A stretch of DNA of 64,000 bases from Paraburkholderia graminis C4D1M (GCF_000172415.1 NZ_ABLD01000005.1:248001-312000); one strand, 5' to 3'; positions 1-9,278 are shown, counted from the stretch's first letter. The notes: a model not told the origin generated them from the letters alone. Made by a program: numbers and translations.

Positions 1-710
1 CATCGGCTGGCTTCCTCGTGAGTGGAGGCGACGGCCGGTTCGTCGAGCACGCCAGCCTTCATCGTCAGATGACGCTCGCTCATGCGCGCGGCTTGCGCGG
101 CGTCGTGAGACACCCAGATCGAAGCGCGCGCGTGCGGCGCGGCGTCGAACCAGGCGCGCACGAGTCCCTCGATGGCGTGCGACGACTCGGGGTCGAGCGA
201 CGCGGTGGGTTCGTCGAGCAGCAGCACTTCGGGCGCGAGTTGCAGCACGCGAATCAATGCGGTGATTTGCGCCTCGCCGCCTGACAGTTCGCTTGCGAGC
301 TTGTCGAGGAAGCCGTTGCCGCGGCCTGCCTGCGCAACGAGACTCGCCGCCTGCTCGCGGTTAAAGCGCACATCGCGATACGCGCGCAGTTCGAACGGAT
401 AACGCAGATTGTCTTCGACCGTGCCATCGAGCAGAGCGGGCCGCTGCCGGATATACGCGACGTCGCGCCGATATTGCGGGATCGCGGCGCGCGCGACGGG
501 TGCGCCTCGCCAGACGATGCGTCCCGCGTCGAGCGGATCGAGCAGGGCGAGCGCGCGCAGGAACACGCTCTTGCCGGAGCCCGACGGACCGGTGATGGCG
601 ACGCGGTCGCCGGCGTCGAGCGCGAAGCGCGTGGACTGCAGAAGCGTCTGGCCGCGCGACGGATCGCGCCGCACGATGCCGTCGGCGAGGACGAGGGGGA
701 CGTCGGTCAT
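1..710 (-). CDS. fetA: Iron-export-type ABC transporter ATP-binding subunit (FetA/YbbL-like), 3' end cut by window edge
   Basis: ATPase subunit of a two-part transporter of the FetAB (YbbL/YbbM) type, which in E. coli helps export iron and resist oxidative stress. The reading frame opens at the ATG at 708-710 and stays open to base 1. Visible in order: Walker A GPSGSGKS, a Q-loop region, signature LSGGEAQ, Walker B LLLDEPTASLD and the switch histidine in WVSHD. The protein starts directly with the ATPase domain and has no membrane segment, so a separate permease is expected; it should lie beyond the left edge. It is divergent from the asmA-like gene. The assignment to FetA rather than another small ABC ATPase rests on overall look and is moderate; the ABC ATPase call itself is secure. 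Confidence 0.8.
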   Translation of the reverse strand, partial: MTDVPLVLADGIVRRDPSRGQTLLQSTRFALDAGDRVAITGPSGSGKSVFLRALALLDPLDAGRIVWRGAPVARAAIPQYRRDVAYIRQRPALLDGTVEDNLRYPFELRAYRDVRFNREQAASLVAQAGRGNGFLDKLASELSGGEAQITALIRVLQLAPEVLLLDEPTASLDPESSHAIEGLVRAWFDAAPHARASIWVSHDAAQAARMSERHLTMKAGVLDEPAVASTHEEASR

Positions 711-760
711 GACAATGGACGAGGCGTGAGAAAACGCGATGAGCGATGCAGCATCATAAG

Positions 761-790
761 GGCACGGAAGGGCACGGAAGGGCACCGAAC
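761..790. repeat. Three tandem decamers in the fetA/asmA divergent intergenic region
   Basis: GGCACGGAAG occurs twice in direct succession, followed by a third copy with two changes (GGCACCGAAC). The repeat lies in the 200-base region between the two divergent genes, which should also hold both promoters. No clear -35/-10 pair was found there. Confidence 0.7.
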
Positions 791-911
791 GTACAGCATT
801 CGCATGAGTCCGTGCCGCGCTCAAACGCGATCGCGACTCTTACGATACGCAATCGCCGGGCACAATATCTGCTGAACGATCGGCACCCAAGAAGAAAACG
901 CGGAGCCGTTG

Positions 912-3566
912 ATGGCAGGGTCGAGCACAATCGGAAGACGGGCCGGCAAAATCGTCGCATGGATACTGGCGATCATCGTCATTCTGATAGTGGCGCTCAC
1001 GGTTTTCATTCTGACCTTCGACTGGAACCGCGCGCGGCCTTATGTCAATGACAAGGTCACGCAGGCCATCGGCCGGCAGTTCACGATCAACGGCGATCTG
1101 AAGGTCGGCTTGCGGCGTCCGGTCGGCGAGACCGGCTTGAAAAGCTGGGTGCCGTGGCCGCGCTTCTCGGCGGCGAACATCACCATCGCGAATCCGGACT
1201 GGGCCAAGCGCCCGCAGTTCGCGACACTCGACGAAATCGATTTCCAGGTGAAGGTGCTGCCGCTTCTCGCGCACGACATCGTGATCCCCGCGATCAATCT
1301 GGTGAATCCTTCCGTCGATCTCGAACGCATGCTCGACGGACGTAACAACTGGACCTTCGAGCTGCCGAAGTCGAAGACGCCGTCGCAGTGGAAGCTGCAG
1401 TTGCATGACATCGTGTTCGCGAAGGGCAACATCGCGCTGTCCGATCAGCAGAAGAAGGTCGACGCGCAGATGGTCGTCGATACGCTCGGCCAGCCGATTC
1501 CGATCGGCGAGGCGATGAAGCAGCAGGAAGAGGCGTCGCGCAAGGCATCGGCGGAAGCGGTGGGCAAGGACGGCGCGAAGAAGCTGAGCGCGCAGGCCGA
1601 TGCGCAGGCGGCCTCGGCGGCGTCCGCTGCTTCCGCGGCCGCGGCGCGCGGGGCTTCCGCGACGGATGTGCATGCGTCGGGGACCACGGCGGCCACGGGC
1701 GCTTCGGGTGGGCTGGTCGCGGGCGGTTCGAAGGGGGCAAGCGCGACAGCGAGTGCGCGGTCAGGCGCGAGCGGCGCGGTGGGTACATCGGCTGCGACGC
1801 CGAGCGATGCACGCGGCGCGAGCACCGCCAATGGAGCCAATGGAGCGAACCGCGCCAGCGATGCAAACGGAACGAGCGGCACGCACGAAGCCAACGGCGC
1901 CAACGAGGCCAGCAATACGAACCCCGCCAGCGCCGCCAACACCGCCCGCAACGGCAAACCCGACCTGCCGCCGTACGCGATCGGCTGGACCTTGAAAGGC
2001 ACCTACCACAAGACGCCCGTGTCGGGCAGCGGCAAGGTCGGCGGCGTGCTCGCGCTGCAGGACGCGAACCGCCCGTTTCCCGTGCAAGCGGACGTGAAGG
2101 CGGGCGATCTGCACGTGGGTCTCGTCGGCACCATCACCGACCCCGCGCATCTCGCCGCCGTCGACCTGCGCCTGTGGGTGCAAGGCAGCAGCATGGCCAA
2201 GCTCTATTCGCTGACGGGCGTCACCTTGCCCGACACGCCGCCTTACGCAACCGAAGGACGTCTCGTCGGCCAGTTCAAAACGAGCGGCAACGTGTTCAAG
2301 TATGAAAACTTTACAGGCCGCGTGGGCGGCAGCGATCTGAACGGTTCGCTGACCTACACCGCGCGTCGGCCGCGCCCCTTGCTGCAGGGCGAACTCGAGT
2401 CGCGTCTGCTGCAATTCTCCGATCTCGCGCCGGTGATCGGCGCGGACTCGAACGCGAGCAAGGCCAAGCGCGGCGATGCGGCGAAGCAGCCGTCCAACAA
2501 GGCACTGCCCGTCGAAGAATTCCGCACTGACCGCTGGAAGGCGATTGACGCCGACGTGAAGTTCACCGGCCGGCGCATCGTCAAGAACGCCGATTTGCCG
2601 ATCACCGACCTCTACACGCACATCGTGATGACCGACGGCGTGCTGTCGCTTCAACCATTGAAGTTCGGCGTGGCAGGCGGCACGCTCGCATCGGATATTC
2701 ACCTCGACGGCAGCGGCACGCCGCTCAAGGGACGCTTCGCGACTTCGGCGCGGCATCTGAAGTTGAAGCAGCTCTTCCCGAACTTCAAGACGATGCAAAA
2801 CGCACTCGGCGAAATCAACGGCGACGCCTCGCTGACCGCGACGGGCAATTCGCCGGCCGCGCTCGCCGCGACATCGAACGGCGAGGTCAAGGCGCTCGTC
2901 ACCGAAGGCACGGTGAGCCGCCTGCTGATGGAGGCCGCCGGCCTGAACGTGGCGAACGTCGTGTACGAGAAGCTCTTCGGCAATCGCGACGTGAAGATCA
3001 ACTGCGCGGCCGCCGACTTCGTCGCGACCAACGGCGTGCTGGATTCGCGCGTGTTCGCACTCGATACCGACGACGCGGTGATCGACATCGACGGCAACGT
3101 CAACATGCGCGACGAAACGATGGACCTCGGCGTGCATCCGCATACGAAGGGTTTTCGCGTGTTCTCGCTGCGCTCGCCGCTGTACGCGAAGGGCACGTTC
3201 AAGAACCCGCATGTCGGCGTTAATGCTGCCGCGTTGGCGTTGCGAGGCGGCGCGGCCGTCGGCCTCGGCCTCATCAATCCGTTTGCGGCGCTTTTGCCGT
3301 TGCTCGCGCCGAGCAACAACAAGCCGTTGCCGTGCGCGCAACTGCTCTCGCAAGTGCGTCAGGCGCCGACTGCACCGCCGCCGGGCAGCAAGCAGCAGCC
3401 GAAGCCCGCCATCTCGCTCGAGGGCGTGCCGGTCAACAAGCGTTCGTCGGGGGCAGGCTCGGGTTCGGGGGCATCGGCGGCTTCTGGCGCTTCGGCGGTT
3501 GCACCGGCAACGCGCAAGCCCGCGCCGATGTCGCCCGCGAGCGCCGCCGAATACAAGGGAAGCTGA
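912..3566 (+). CDS. AsmA family protein with long low-complexity insert
   Basis: AsmA-like proteins are inner-membrane anchored, mostly periplasmic, and are linked to outer-membrane assembly and phospholipid transport. The start is the ATG at 912, preceded by GGAG at 902-905 (an in-frame TTG just upstream is less likely). The 884-residue product begins with a basic stretch and one membrane helix (about residues 15-35), then an AsmA N-terminal domain. Roughly residues 205-350 are an Ala/Ser/Gly-rich region passing into Ala/Asn-rich repeats (ANGAN and similar). The conserved AsmA C-terminal part follows, with a second Ser/Ala/Pro-rich tail near the end. The insert looks like a flexible linker that splits the domain. 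The stop codon lies in a 16-bp tandem duplication. Confidence 0.85.
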   Translation: MAGSSTIGRRAGKIVAWILAIIVILIVALTVFILTFDWNRARPYVNDKVTQAIGRQFTINGDLKVGLRRPVGETGLKSWVPWPRFSAANITIANPDWAKRPQFATLDEIDFQVKVLPLLAHDIVIPAINLVNPSVDLERMLDGRNNWTFELPKSKTPSQWKLQLHDIVFAKGNIALSDQQKKVDAQMVVDTLGQPIPIGEAMKQQEEASRKASAEAVGKDGAKKLSAQADAQAASAASAASAAAARGASATDVHASGTTAATGASGGLVAGGSKGASATASARSGASGAVGTSAATPSDARGASTANGANGANRASDANGTSGTHEANGANEASNTNPASAANTARNGKPDLPPYAIGWTLKGTYHKTPVSGSGKVGGVLALQDANRPFPVQADVKAGDLHVGLVGTITDPAHLAAVDLRLWVQGSSMAKLYSLTGVTLPDTPPYATEGRLVGQFKTSGNVFKYENFTGRVGGSDLNGSLTYTARRPRPLLQGELESRLLQFSDLAPVIGADSNASKAKRGDAAKQPSNKALPVEEFRTDRWKAIDADVKFTGRRIVKNADLPITDLYTHIVMTDGVLSLQPLKFGVAGGTLASDIHLDGSGTPLKGRFATSARHLKLKQLFPNFKTMQNALGEINGDASLTATGNSPAALAATSNGEVKALVTEGTVSRLLMEAAGLNVANVVYEKLFGNRDVKINCAAADFVATNGVLDSRVFALDTDDAVIDIDGNVNMRDETMDLGVHPHTKGFRVFSLRSPLYAKGTFKNPHVGVNAAALALRGGAAVGLGLINPFAALLPLLAPSNNKPLPCAQLLSQVRQAPTAPPPGSKQQPKPAISLEGVPVNKRSSGAGSGSGASAASGASAVAPATRKPAPMSPASAAEYKGS

Positions 3567-3596
3567 GGCCAAGGGAAGCTGAGGCACTTGCCTGTT

Positions 3597-3640
3597 GCCG
3601 CCGACTCGTGAAACTCGCACGTTCGGCGGCGGCCTTTCTT
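3597..3640 (+). terminator. Probable terminator after the asmA-like gene
   Basis: GCCGCCGA at 3597-3604 can pair with TCGGCGGC at 3623-3630, followed by a pyrimidine/T-rich tail (CTTTCTTTTG). It sits between two convergent genes. The loop is long (18 bases) and the T tract is interrupted, so strength is uncertain. Confidence 0.5.
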
Positions 3641-3667
3641 TTGTCTTTCTATGAAAGGCCAGCGTGC

Positions 3668-4114
3668 CTAGCGCAGCGAACGCGGCGTCGCGTCGCCTGC
3701 CGCGTCCTGCCGGCGAACTCCGCGACGTGCGCCCACGCGGGTCGCGCCGAACTCGGTCAGGATCTTGCCGCGAGCGCGGCTTGCGAATACGAGGAAGCCG
3801 AAGCCGTCGGCTTCATACCAGTAACCGCCGTTCTCGAGACCGTCGAGCGGCTGTTCCAGCGCATTCGTAATGGATTCGATGCAGCGCCGCCGCAGTTCGG
3901 CAGCGGCCGGGTAGGGTGGATGTGCGCCGCGCACGCTGCATAGGAGTACGTCGAGTCCCGGCAGCACGTGGGCATAAAGCACCGGCTCGTCTTGCGCCCG
4001 AGCGCGTGCGATCTTGGTGTCGAGTTGGCCGAAGGGTTTGAAATGCCGCAGTACCGCGAGGAACGACTCATCGCCGTCCACCTTCGCGCGTCTACGCTTT
4101 TTCGGGAAGGACAT
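3668..4114 (-). CDS. Conserved hypothetical protein, about 148 residues
   Basis: I do not recognise a named family. I start it at the ATG at 4112-4114 (MSFPKKRRRAK); an upstream in-frame extension is Arg-rich and looks untranslated. There is a weak AGG about 10 bases upstream. The product is soluble: a basic N-terminus, a central region with DESFLAVLRHFKPFGQLDTKI, and a C-terminal half containing GGYWYEADGFGFLVF. No signal peptide, membrane segment or metal-binding cluster is seen. It is convergent with the asmA-like gene and divergent from the kinase cluster. No function is proposed. Confidence 0.6.
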   Translation of the reverse strand: MSFPKKRRRAKVDGDESFLAVLRHFKPFGQLDTKIARARAQDEPVLYAHVLPGLDVLLCSVRGAHPPYPAAAELRRRCIESITNALEQPLDGLENGGYWYEADGFGFLVFASRARGKILTEFGATRVGARRGVRRQDAAGDATPRSLR

Positions 4115-4493
4115 AAAAATTCGCCTGAAAAAGAATTGCAAGAAACGCAGCGTCCTCATGCGACAACTCCCGGCTTCGCGCGCCGCACGTCGATCTTTTA
4201 TAGCATACGACAAGGCCGGATTCACGATGATTCGACAATCCCGCCGCCTCACCGTCTCCCGCACGAATCATGCCGAACCGCCTCGCCGTGCGCCTTAGCA
4301 TTCGAGCACATCTGACTCCATCATAGACGCACGGCGCGCCGAAAAAACATCTCGCACCAATAAAAAAGTCGTTTTTATGTGGGTCGGCGCATCTTTGGGC
4401 CACGTTGAAATATTGCCGATTCACGTCGATAATGGCCCGTCCGGCTGGCGGGTTCCCGTGACTTGCCGCGGCGTGAACGACCTTCGGGCGACC
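4115..4493. other. Non-coding region between the hypothetical gene and the sensor-kinase cluster
   Basis: This 379-base divergent region should carry promoters for both sides. It is less GC-rich around 4325-4430 (for example AATAAAAAAGTCGTTTTTATG). Short open frames cross it, but none has a convincing ribosome site or composition. I could not pick a confident promoter. Confidence 0.4.
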
Positions 4494-6104
4494 ATGAAAT
4501 TATTCACCAAGGGTCTGTTGCTGATCGCAGTGCCTAGCCTCGTCGAACTCGCGCTTCTCGGCGCCGTGTTCGATACGCAGGAAGAGACAGCGCAGGCCGC
4601 GCAATGGGTCACCAATAGCAAGCAGATTCTTTATCAGTCGTCCGCGCTCGTCGATCCGCTGCTGCGCCAGGCCGCACGCGTTCGAACCGGCATGGTGATC
4701 GGCGATCCGTCATTGCTCGACCGGCACACGGTGTGGATCGACATGAGCGATCGTCTGTCGAAGCTCGACGCGCTCGTGGCCGACACGCCGCAGCAAGTGC
4801 AACGCGTGCAGAACATGAGACGCGCGATCGACGCTTATCGCGCGCAGACCGCCACCGTTTCGGAGGCGTTGCATGAAGGGCGTAGCGGCAAGTCGCTGGC
4901 CGCGCTCGAAAGTGGTGCGCTGCCGCAGCCTATCGCGCTCTTTCGCGACGAACTCGCGGCATTCGGCGAAGAGGCCTCGCGTCTGGATGGCGAGCGTGCC
5001 GCGGCGCTCGCGCGGCGTCGCGAGCGTCAGCAATATGCATTGATCGCGGCAGTGATCGGCTCCATGCTGATCTGGGCCGGCACCGCAGTCGTTTTTGCGC
5101 GCAGCATCGGCCGGCGCTTCGAGGTGCTGACCGATAACGCGGAGCGCCTCGGCAACGGGCGGCCGCTTGCCGCGCGCCTGTCCGGCAACGACGAAATCGC
5201 TGCGCTCGACGCCGTGCTGCATCAGACAGGCGCGCGTCTGCGCGAGGCGGATGCCGAGCAGGCGTCGCTCAAGCGGCGCCTCGAAGCGCGTGCGCACGAA
5301 CTCGCCGGCGTCAATGAGGAACTGCGCCAGGAGACGCAAGACAACGAAATGTTTATCTACAGCGTATCGCACGATTTACGCTCGCCGCTCGTCAACCTAC
5401 AAGGGTTCTCGAAGGAATTGCAGGTTTCGTGCGACGAGCTGGACGGTATCGTCGGCGAGGCGCGCCTGCCGGCAGCGGAACATAAACGGATGGCGCATAT
5501 TCTCGACGGCGACGTGCGCGAATCCCTGCAATACTTGCGTGGTGCGGTCACGCAGGCGGCTGCGATTATCGAGGCGCTGTTGCGCATTTCACGTGCGGGG
5601 CGGCTCGAGTATCAGTGGCAACGGGTGAGCGTCGCGCGCGCGGTGGCGCGCGTTGTCGACAATCTGCAAAGCACCATTGACGAGCGCGGCGTGGTCGTCA
5701 CCGTGCGCGATTTGCCGCCGGCCTGGGGCGACCCGGCCGCAATCGAACAGGTCTTCAGCAATCTGATTGGCAATGCTTTGAATTACCTCGACCCGGCGCG
5801 CATCGGGCGCATCGAGATCGGCGCACTCGAGCCGGAGCCCGTCGAAGCGAACGGGCCGCGCGCCGTGCGCATGCGCACGTACTATGTGCGCGATAACGGC
5901 CTCGGCATTCCGGCCGCGTATATGTCGAAAGTGTTTCGTGCGTTTCAACGTCTGCATATCGACGTGGCAAAGGGCGACGGCGTCGGTCTCGCGGTGGTGC
6001 GGCGCACGGTGGAACGGCATGGCGGGCGAGTGTGGGTCGAGTCCGCGGAAGGTGCGGGATCGAGCTTTTTTGTCGTGCTGCCGGAACAACCCGCGCGCCT
6101 CTGA
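4494..6104 (+). CDS. Membrane sensor histidine kinase (CHASE3-like sensor, HAMP, HisKA, HATPase)
   Basis: Autophosphorylating sensor kinase. Start chosen at the ATG at 4494 because MKLFTKGLLLIAVPSLVELALL begins a normal membrane anchor; the ribosome site is weak, and the frame is open upstream to 4377. Order of domains in the 536-residue product: membrane helix (about 5-25), an extracytoplasmic helical region to about 175 resembling a CHASE3 sensor, second membrane helix (about 183-205), HAMP, a coiled region, then HisKA with SVSHDLRSPL (His293), and HATPase with an N box (NLIGNALNYLD), DNGLGIP, and GVGLAVV. The HisKA style is like that of phytochrome-type kinases, which often pair with small receivers such as the next gene. 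The signal sensed cannot be read from sequence. Confidence 0.88.
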   Translation: MKLFTKGLLLIAVPSLVELALLGAVFDTQEETAQAAQWVTNSKQILYQSSALVDPLLRQAARVRTGMVIGDPSLLDRHTVWIDMSDRLSKLDALVADTPQQVQRVQNMRRAIDAYRAQTATVSEALHEGRSGKSLAALESGALPQPIALFRDELAAFGEEASRLDGERAAALARRRERQQYALIAAVIGSMLIWAGTAVVFARSIGRRFEVLTDNAERLGNGRPLAARLSGNDEIAALDAVLHQTGARLREADAEQASLKRRLEARAHELAGVNEELRQETQDNEMFIYSVSHDLRSPLVNLQGFSKELQVSCDELDGIVGEARLPAAEHKRMAHILDGDVRESLQYLRGAVTQAAAIIEALLRISRAGRLEYQWQRVSVARAVARVVDNLQSTIDERGVVVTVRDLPPAWGDPAAIEQVFSNLIGNALNYLDPARIGRIEIGALEPEPVEANGPRAVRMRTYYVRDNGLGIPAAYMSKVFRAFQRLHIDVAKGDGVGLAVVRRTVERHGGRVWVESAEGAGSSFFVVLPEQPARL

Positions 6105-6226
6105 GTCGCGCGGGCGCAATGAAAACTCGCAGCGCATGATTCGCGCGGCCTGCGCTCCAGCGCAGCGCCGGCACTACGTGGGCTTACCTGGCGTGAACTG
6201 CCGTGAACTGGGAGAACGGAGGGCAT

Positions 6227-6712
6227 ATGAGTCACGGGGAAACGGTCAGCATCGTGTTGATCGAAGACGACGACGGCCACGCCACGCTCGTCGAACGCAA
6301 TCTGCGCCGTGCCGGTATTTCGAATGGCTTCGTGCGCTTTCGCGATGGTCAGCAGGCTCTCGATTATTTCTTCGGCGCGCAGACAGATAGCGAGAGCGCG
6401 CCGGGCGCGCATCCCGATGCAGAAGATCTGAGGAATTCCGTGGTTCTACTCGATCTGAAGATGCCGCGCGTCGACGGCTTCGAAGTATTGCGGCGCCTGA
6501 AGGAGTCGCCGCAAACGGCGCCGGTGCCGGTGATCGTCCTCACCACGACCGACGATCCTCGCGAAATCGCGCGCTGCTACGAACTGGGCTGCAATGTCTA
6601 CATTACGAAGCCAGTCGAGTACGATGCATTTATTGAAGCGGTGCGCCGCTTGGGGTTTTTCCTGCAAGTGGTGAAGCTGCCGTCCGGGCATCGCTTTGCG
6701 TCGCCATCATGA
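6227..6712 (+). CDS. Single-domain response regulator (Rcp1-like receiver)
   Basis: Stand-alone receiver of 161 residues without an output domain. The ATG at 6227 has an excellent ribosome site (GGAGGG, 6218-6223). Receiver signatures: acidic pocket IEDDDGH near residue 10, phosphoacceptor Asp76 in LLDLKMPRVDG, the Thr of VLTTTDD, and the Lys-Pro pair in YITKPVEYDAF. Such receivers (Rcp1 type) commonly take phosphate from the kind of kinase encoded just upstream and pass it on or act by protein contact. The gene lies 122 bases after that kinase and 52 bases before the hybrid kinase, suggesting one signalling unit. Partner assignment is inference. Confidence 0.88.
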   Translation: MSHGETVSIVLIEDDDGHATLVERNLRRAGISNGFVRFRDGQQALDYFFGAQTDSESAPGAHPDAEDLRNSVVLLDLKMPRVDGFEVLRRLKESPQTAPVPVIVLTTTDDPREIARCYELGCNVYITKPVEYDAFIEAVRRLGFFLQVVKLPSGHRFASPS

Positions 6713-6764
6713 CGTGCCTCAATTTGTTCACATACTCTATATATCTACCCGACGAAGATCGCGC

Positions 6765-8738
6765 ATGACCGAAGAAGTGTCCACGCAGCCCGCCGCTTGT
6801 GTTCTCGTCGTCGACGACGACGAGGGCATCTTGCGTCTCGCGCGCAAGTCGCTCGAACGCGCCGGCTGCCGGGTCGCGGTATGCCCGAGCGTGGAGGCCG
6901 CGCGCGAACGGCTCGCCGCGGGCGGCCTCGACTTGCTGGTGCTCGACTATCAGTTGAGCGGACCGGAAACGGGCCTCGACTTCTTTCGCCGGCTGCGTTC
7001 GGAAGGCGTGCGGATTCCGGCCATCCTCGTGACTGGTTTTACCGACGAATCGCGTGTGATCGAAGCGCTGCGCGCGGGCGTGTCCGACGTGGTGCCGAAG
7101 TCAGGCGATTACCTCGATTACCTGCCCGAAGCGGTGGAGCGCGTGCTGTCGCAAGTGCGCCTGCAGCGCGCGTCGGACGAAGCATTGCTGCTGCGCGATC
7201 GCGAGCAGCACTACCGCGACCTGTCCGAAGCGCTGCCTCACCTCGTGTTGACCTGCAACGCCGCGGGCGACTGCGATTTTCTGTCGAAGCAATGGTACGA
7301 CTACACCGGTCTCACCGAAAACAGCTCGCATGGTCTTGCGTGGCTCGATGCCGTGCATCCGGACGATCGCGAGGAAGTGCGCCGTAGCTGGCTCAAAGCG
7401 GTGGCCGGCAATGCGGGCACCTATCGGCACGAACTGCGCATTCGCCGCCATGACGGCGAATATCGCTGGTTCGACACGCGCATCGTCGCCACGCGCGACA
7501 ACGAAGGCAACATCAGCAAATGGTTCGGCAGCTGCACGGACATCCATTCGGAGCGCGAAGCGATGCAGGAACGCGAACGGCTGCTCGCTTCCGAACAGGC
7601 CGCGCGCCAGATCGCCGAAGAAGCGAACCGCGCGAAAGACCGCTTCCTCGCGATGCTTTCACACGAGTTGCGTACGCCGCTCACGCCGGTGCTCGCCGGC
7701 GCGAGCGTGCTGGAGATGATTCCCGATCTGCCGGATCAGGCGCGCTCGAGCGTGCGCATGATTCGCCGCAACATCGAACTCGAAGCGCGCCTGATCGACG
7801 ATCTGCTCGACCTTACGCGGGTAGCCAACGGCAAGCTGCGTCTGTCGCTGGAAACGGTCGACGTGCATGAGGTGATCGACAGCGTGCTCGAACTGTTCCG
7901 CAGCGAAATCCAGGTCAAGCAGCAGGACGTGCATGTGCACAAGGACGCGACGCATCACTACGTGCTTGCCGATCGCGCGCGCCTGCAACAGATGCTATGG
8001 AATCTGATTCGCAACGCCGCGAAGTTCACGCCCGACGGCGGCCACATCTACGTACGCACGCGCGACGAGCGCATGCATGTGCAGATTTCGGTGGAAGACA
8101 CGGGCATCGGCATCGAGCCCGAACAGATCGGCAAGCTGTTCAACGCGTTCGAGCAGGGCGATCAGAAGATGACGCGGCAATTCGGCGGCTTGGGCCTCGG
8201 TCTTGCGATCACCAAGGCGCTCACGGACGTGCATGGCGGCACGGTGACCGCACAAAGCCCGGGCCCGCACTGCGGCGCCACGTTCACCATCACGCTGCCG
8301 ACGGCTGCCGCCCCCGCGCGCACCTCGCAACCGGTGTTGCCCGACCCGGTGCATCCGGCCGGTGTACTTAACATTTTGCTGATCGAAGATCACGTCGATA
8401 CGGCCGAAGTCATGGCGCAACTGATACGCACGCTCGGCCACGACGTGACGACGGTGGGCCGCGTGGACGACGCGCTCGCCGCCACGCAGTTGCAAACTTT
8501 CGATCTGGTGATCAGCGACGTCGGCTTGCCGGATGGCACCGGCCTCGACTTCATCAAGGCGTATCGCGAGCGTTCGAATGCGCCCGCCGTTGCGCTGACC
8601 GGTTTCGGCACCGACGAAGACGTGCGCCGTTGTCTCGCCGCTGGTTTCACATCGCATTTGACGAAGCCGGTGAACTTCGCGCAACTGGAAACGATGATCG
8701 AGAACGCGATCAATCTGAAGGCGCAGAAGGAAATGTGA
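6765..8738 (+). CDS. Hybrid sensor kinase: REC-PAS-HisKA-HATPase-REC
   Basis: Soluble hybrid kinase of 657 residues with receivers at both ends. Start at the ATG at 6765 (MTEEVSTQPAACVLVVDDDEG). N-terminal REC: Asp61 in LVLDYQLSG. A PAS/PAC fold follows (about 150-265), with YDYTGLTENS and the PAC pattern RHDGEYRWFDTR. A short coiled coil leads to HisKA with LSHELRTPL (His300), HATPase with N box NLIRNAAKFTPDGG and DTGIGIEPEQ / GGLGLGLAI, and a C-terminal REC with Asp585 in SDVGLPDGTG. No membrane segments are seen. An N-terminal receiver suggests input from another kinase, plausibly via the neighbouring genes. No DNA-binding output is present, so a further partner is needed. Confidence 0.9.
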   Translation: MTEEVSTQPAACVLVVDDDEGILRLARKSLERAGCRVAVCPSVEAARERLAAGGLDLLVLDYQLSGPETGLDFFRRLRSEGVRIPAILVTGFTDESRVIEALRAGVSDVVPKSGDYLDYLPEAVERVLSQVRLQRASDEALLLRDREQHYRDLSEALPHLVLTCNAAGDCDFLSKQWYDYTGLTENSSHGLAWLDAVHPDDREEVRRSWLKAVAGNAGTYRHELRIRRHDGEYRWFDTRIVATRDNEGNISKWFGSCTDIHSEREAMQERERLLASEQAARQIAEEANRAKDRFLAMLSHELRTPLTPVLAGASVLEMIPDLPDQARSSVRMIRRNIELEARLIDDLLDLTRVANGKLRLSLETVDVHEVIDSVLELFRSEIQVKQQDVHVHKDATHHYVLADRARLQQMLWNLIRNAAKFTPDGGHIYVRTRDERMHVQISVEDTGIGIEPEQIGKLFNAFEQGDQKMTRQFGGLGLGLAITKALTDVHGGTVTAQSPGPHCGATFTITLPTAAAPARTSQPVLPDPVHPAGVLNILLIEDHVDTAEVMAQLIRTLGHDVTTVGRVDDALAATQLQTFDLVISDVGLPDGTGLDFIKAYRERSNAPAVALTGFGTDEDVRRCLAAGFTSHLTKPVNFAQLETMIENAINLKAQKEM

Positions 8739-8756
8739 CGCGCGGCGCGTAGGTGT

Positions 8757-8808
8757 GGCACATGAGTGCGGCACATAAATGCGGCACATGAGTGCGACAC
8801 ATGAGTGC
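8757..8808. repeat. Four perfect-period 13-bp tandem units between convergent genes
   Basis: Units at 8757, 8770, 8783 and 8796 follow GGCACATGAGTGC; the second has two changes and the fourth one. They fill most of the gap between the hybrid kinase stop and the mscL stop. No T-tract terminator is visible in this gap. Confidence 0.85.
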
Positions 8809-8831
8809 GCCGCACGGCAAGCATCGGTCGC

Positions 8832-9278
8832 CTAGCGCGGCGAGTTTTTCAGCGAGTCGCGGATTTCACGCAACAGCAGCACGTCTTCGGGCGGCGGCGG
8901 GGGTTCCGACGGCGCGGCAGCGTCCGGCTTACGCAGATTGTTGATGAACTTCACCATCAGGAAAATGATAAACGCGAGGATGATGAAGTTGATGAGCACC
9001 GTAATGAACGAGCCATAACCGAACACGGCAACGCCCGCTGTTTGCAGGTCTTTATACGATTCCGGACTGCCTTTGAAGCTCGGCGGAATGTCGCCGAGGC
9101 GAATGAACTTGTTCGAGAAGTCGAGGCCGCCCGTGGCGACGCCGACGACCGGCATGATCAGGTCTTTCACGACTGAATTGACAATGGTGGAGAATGCGCC
9201 GCCGATGATCACACCGACCGCGAGATCCATCACGTTGCCCTTAAGGGCAAATTCCTTGAATTCCTTGACCATGCTCAT
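8832..9278 (-). CDS. mscL: Large-conductance mechanosensitive channel MscL
   Basis: Homopentameric inner-membrane channel that opens under membrane tension and protects against hypo-osmotic shock. The 148-residue product opens with [29 protein letters not shown], the amphipathic helix plus TM1 typical of MscL, then the periplasmic loop with [12 protein letters not shown]2 ([23 protein letters not shown]), and a charged C-terminal helix ending [11 protein letters not shown]. Start ATG 9276-9278 with a nearby purine-rich GGGAGGAAAACCC on the coding strand. Length is close to the family norm. The gene is monocistronic in appearance and convergent with the kinase cluster. Confidence 0.96.
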   Translation of the reverse strand: MSMVKEFKEFALKGNVMDLAVGVIIGGAFSTIVNSVVKDLIMPVVGVATGGLDFSNKFIRLGDIPPSFKGSPESYKDLQTAGVAVFGYGSFITVLINFIILAFIIFLMVKFINNLRKPDAAAPSEPPPPPEDVLLLREIRDSLKNSPR

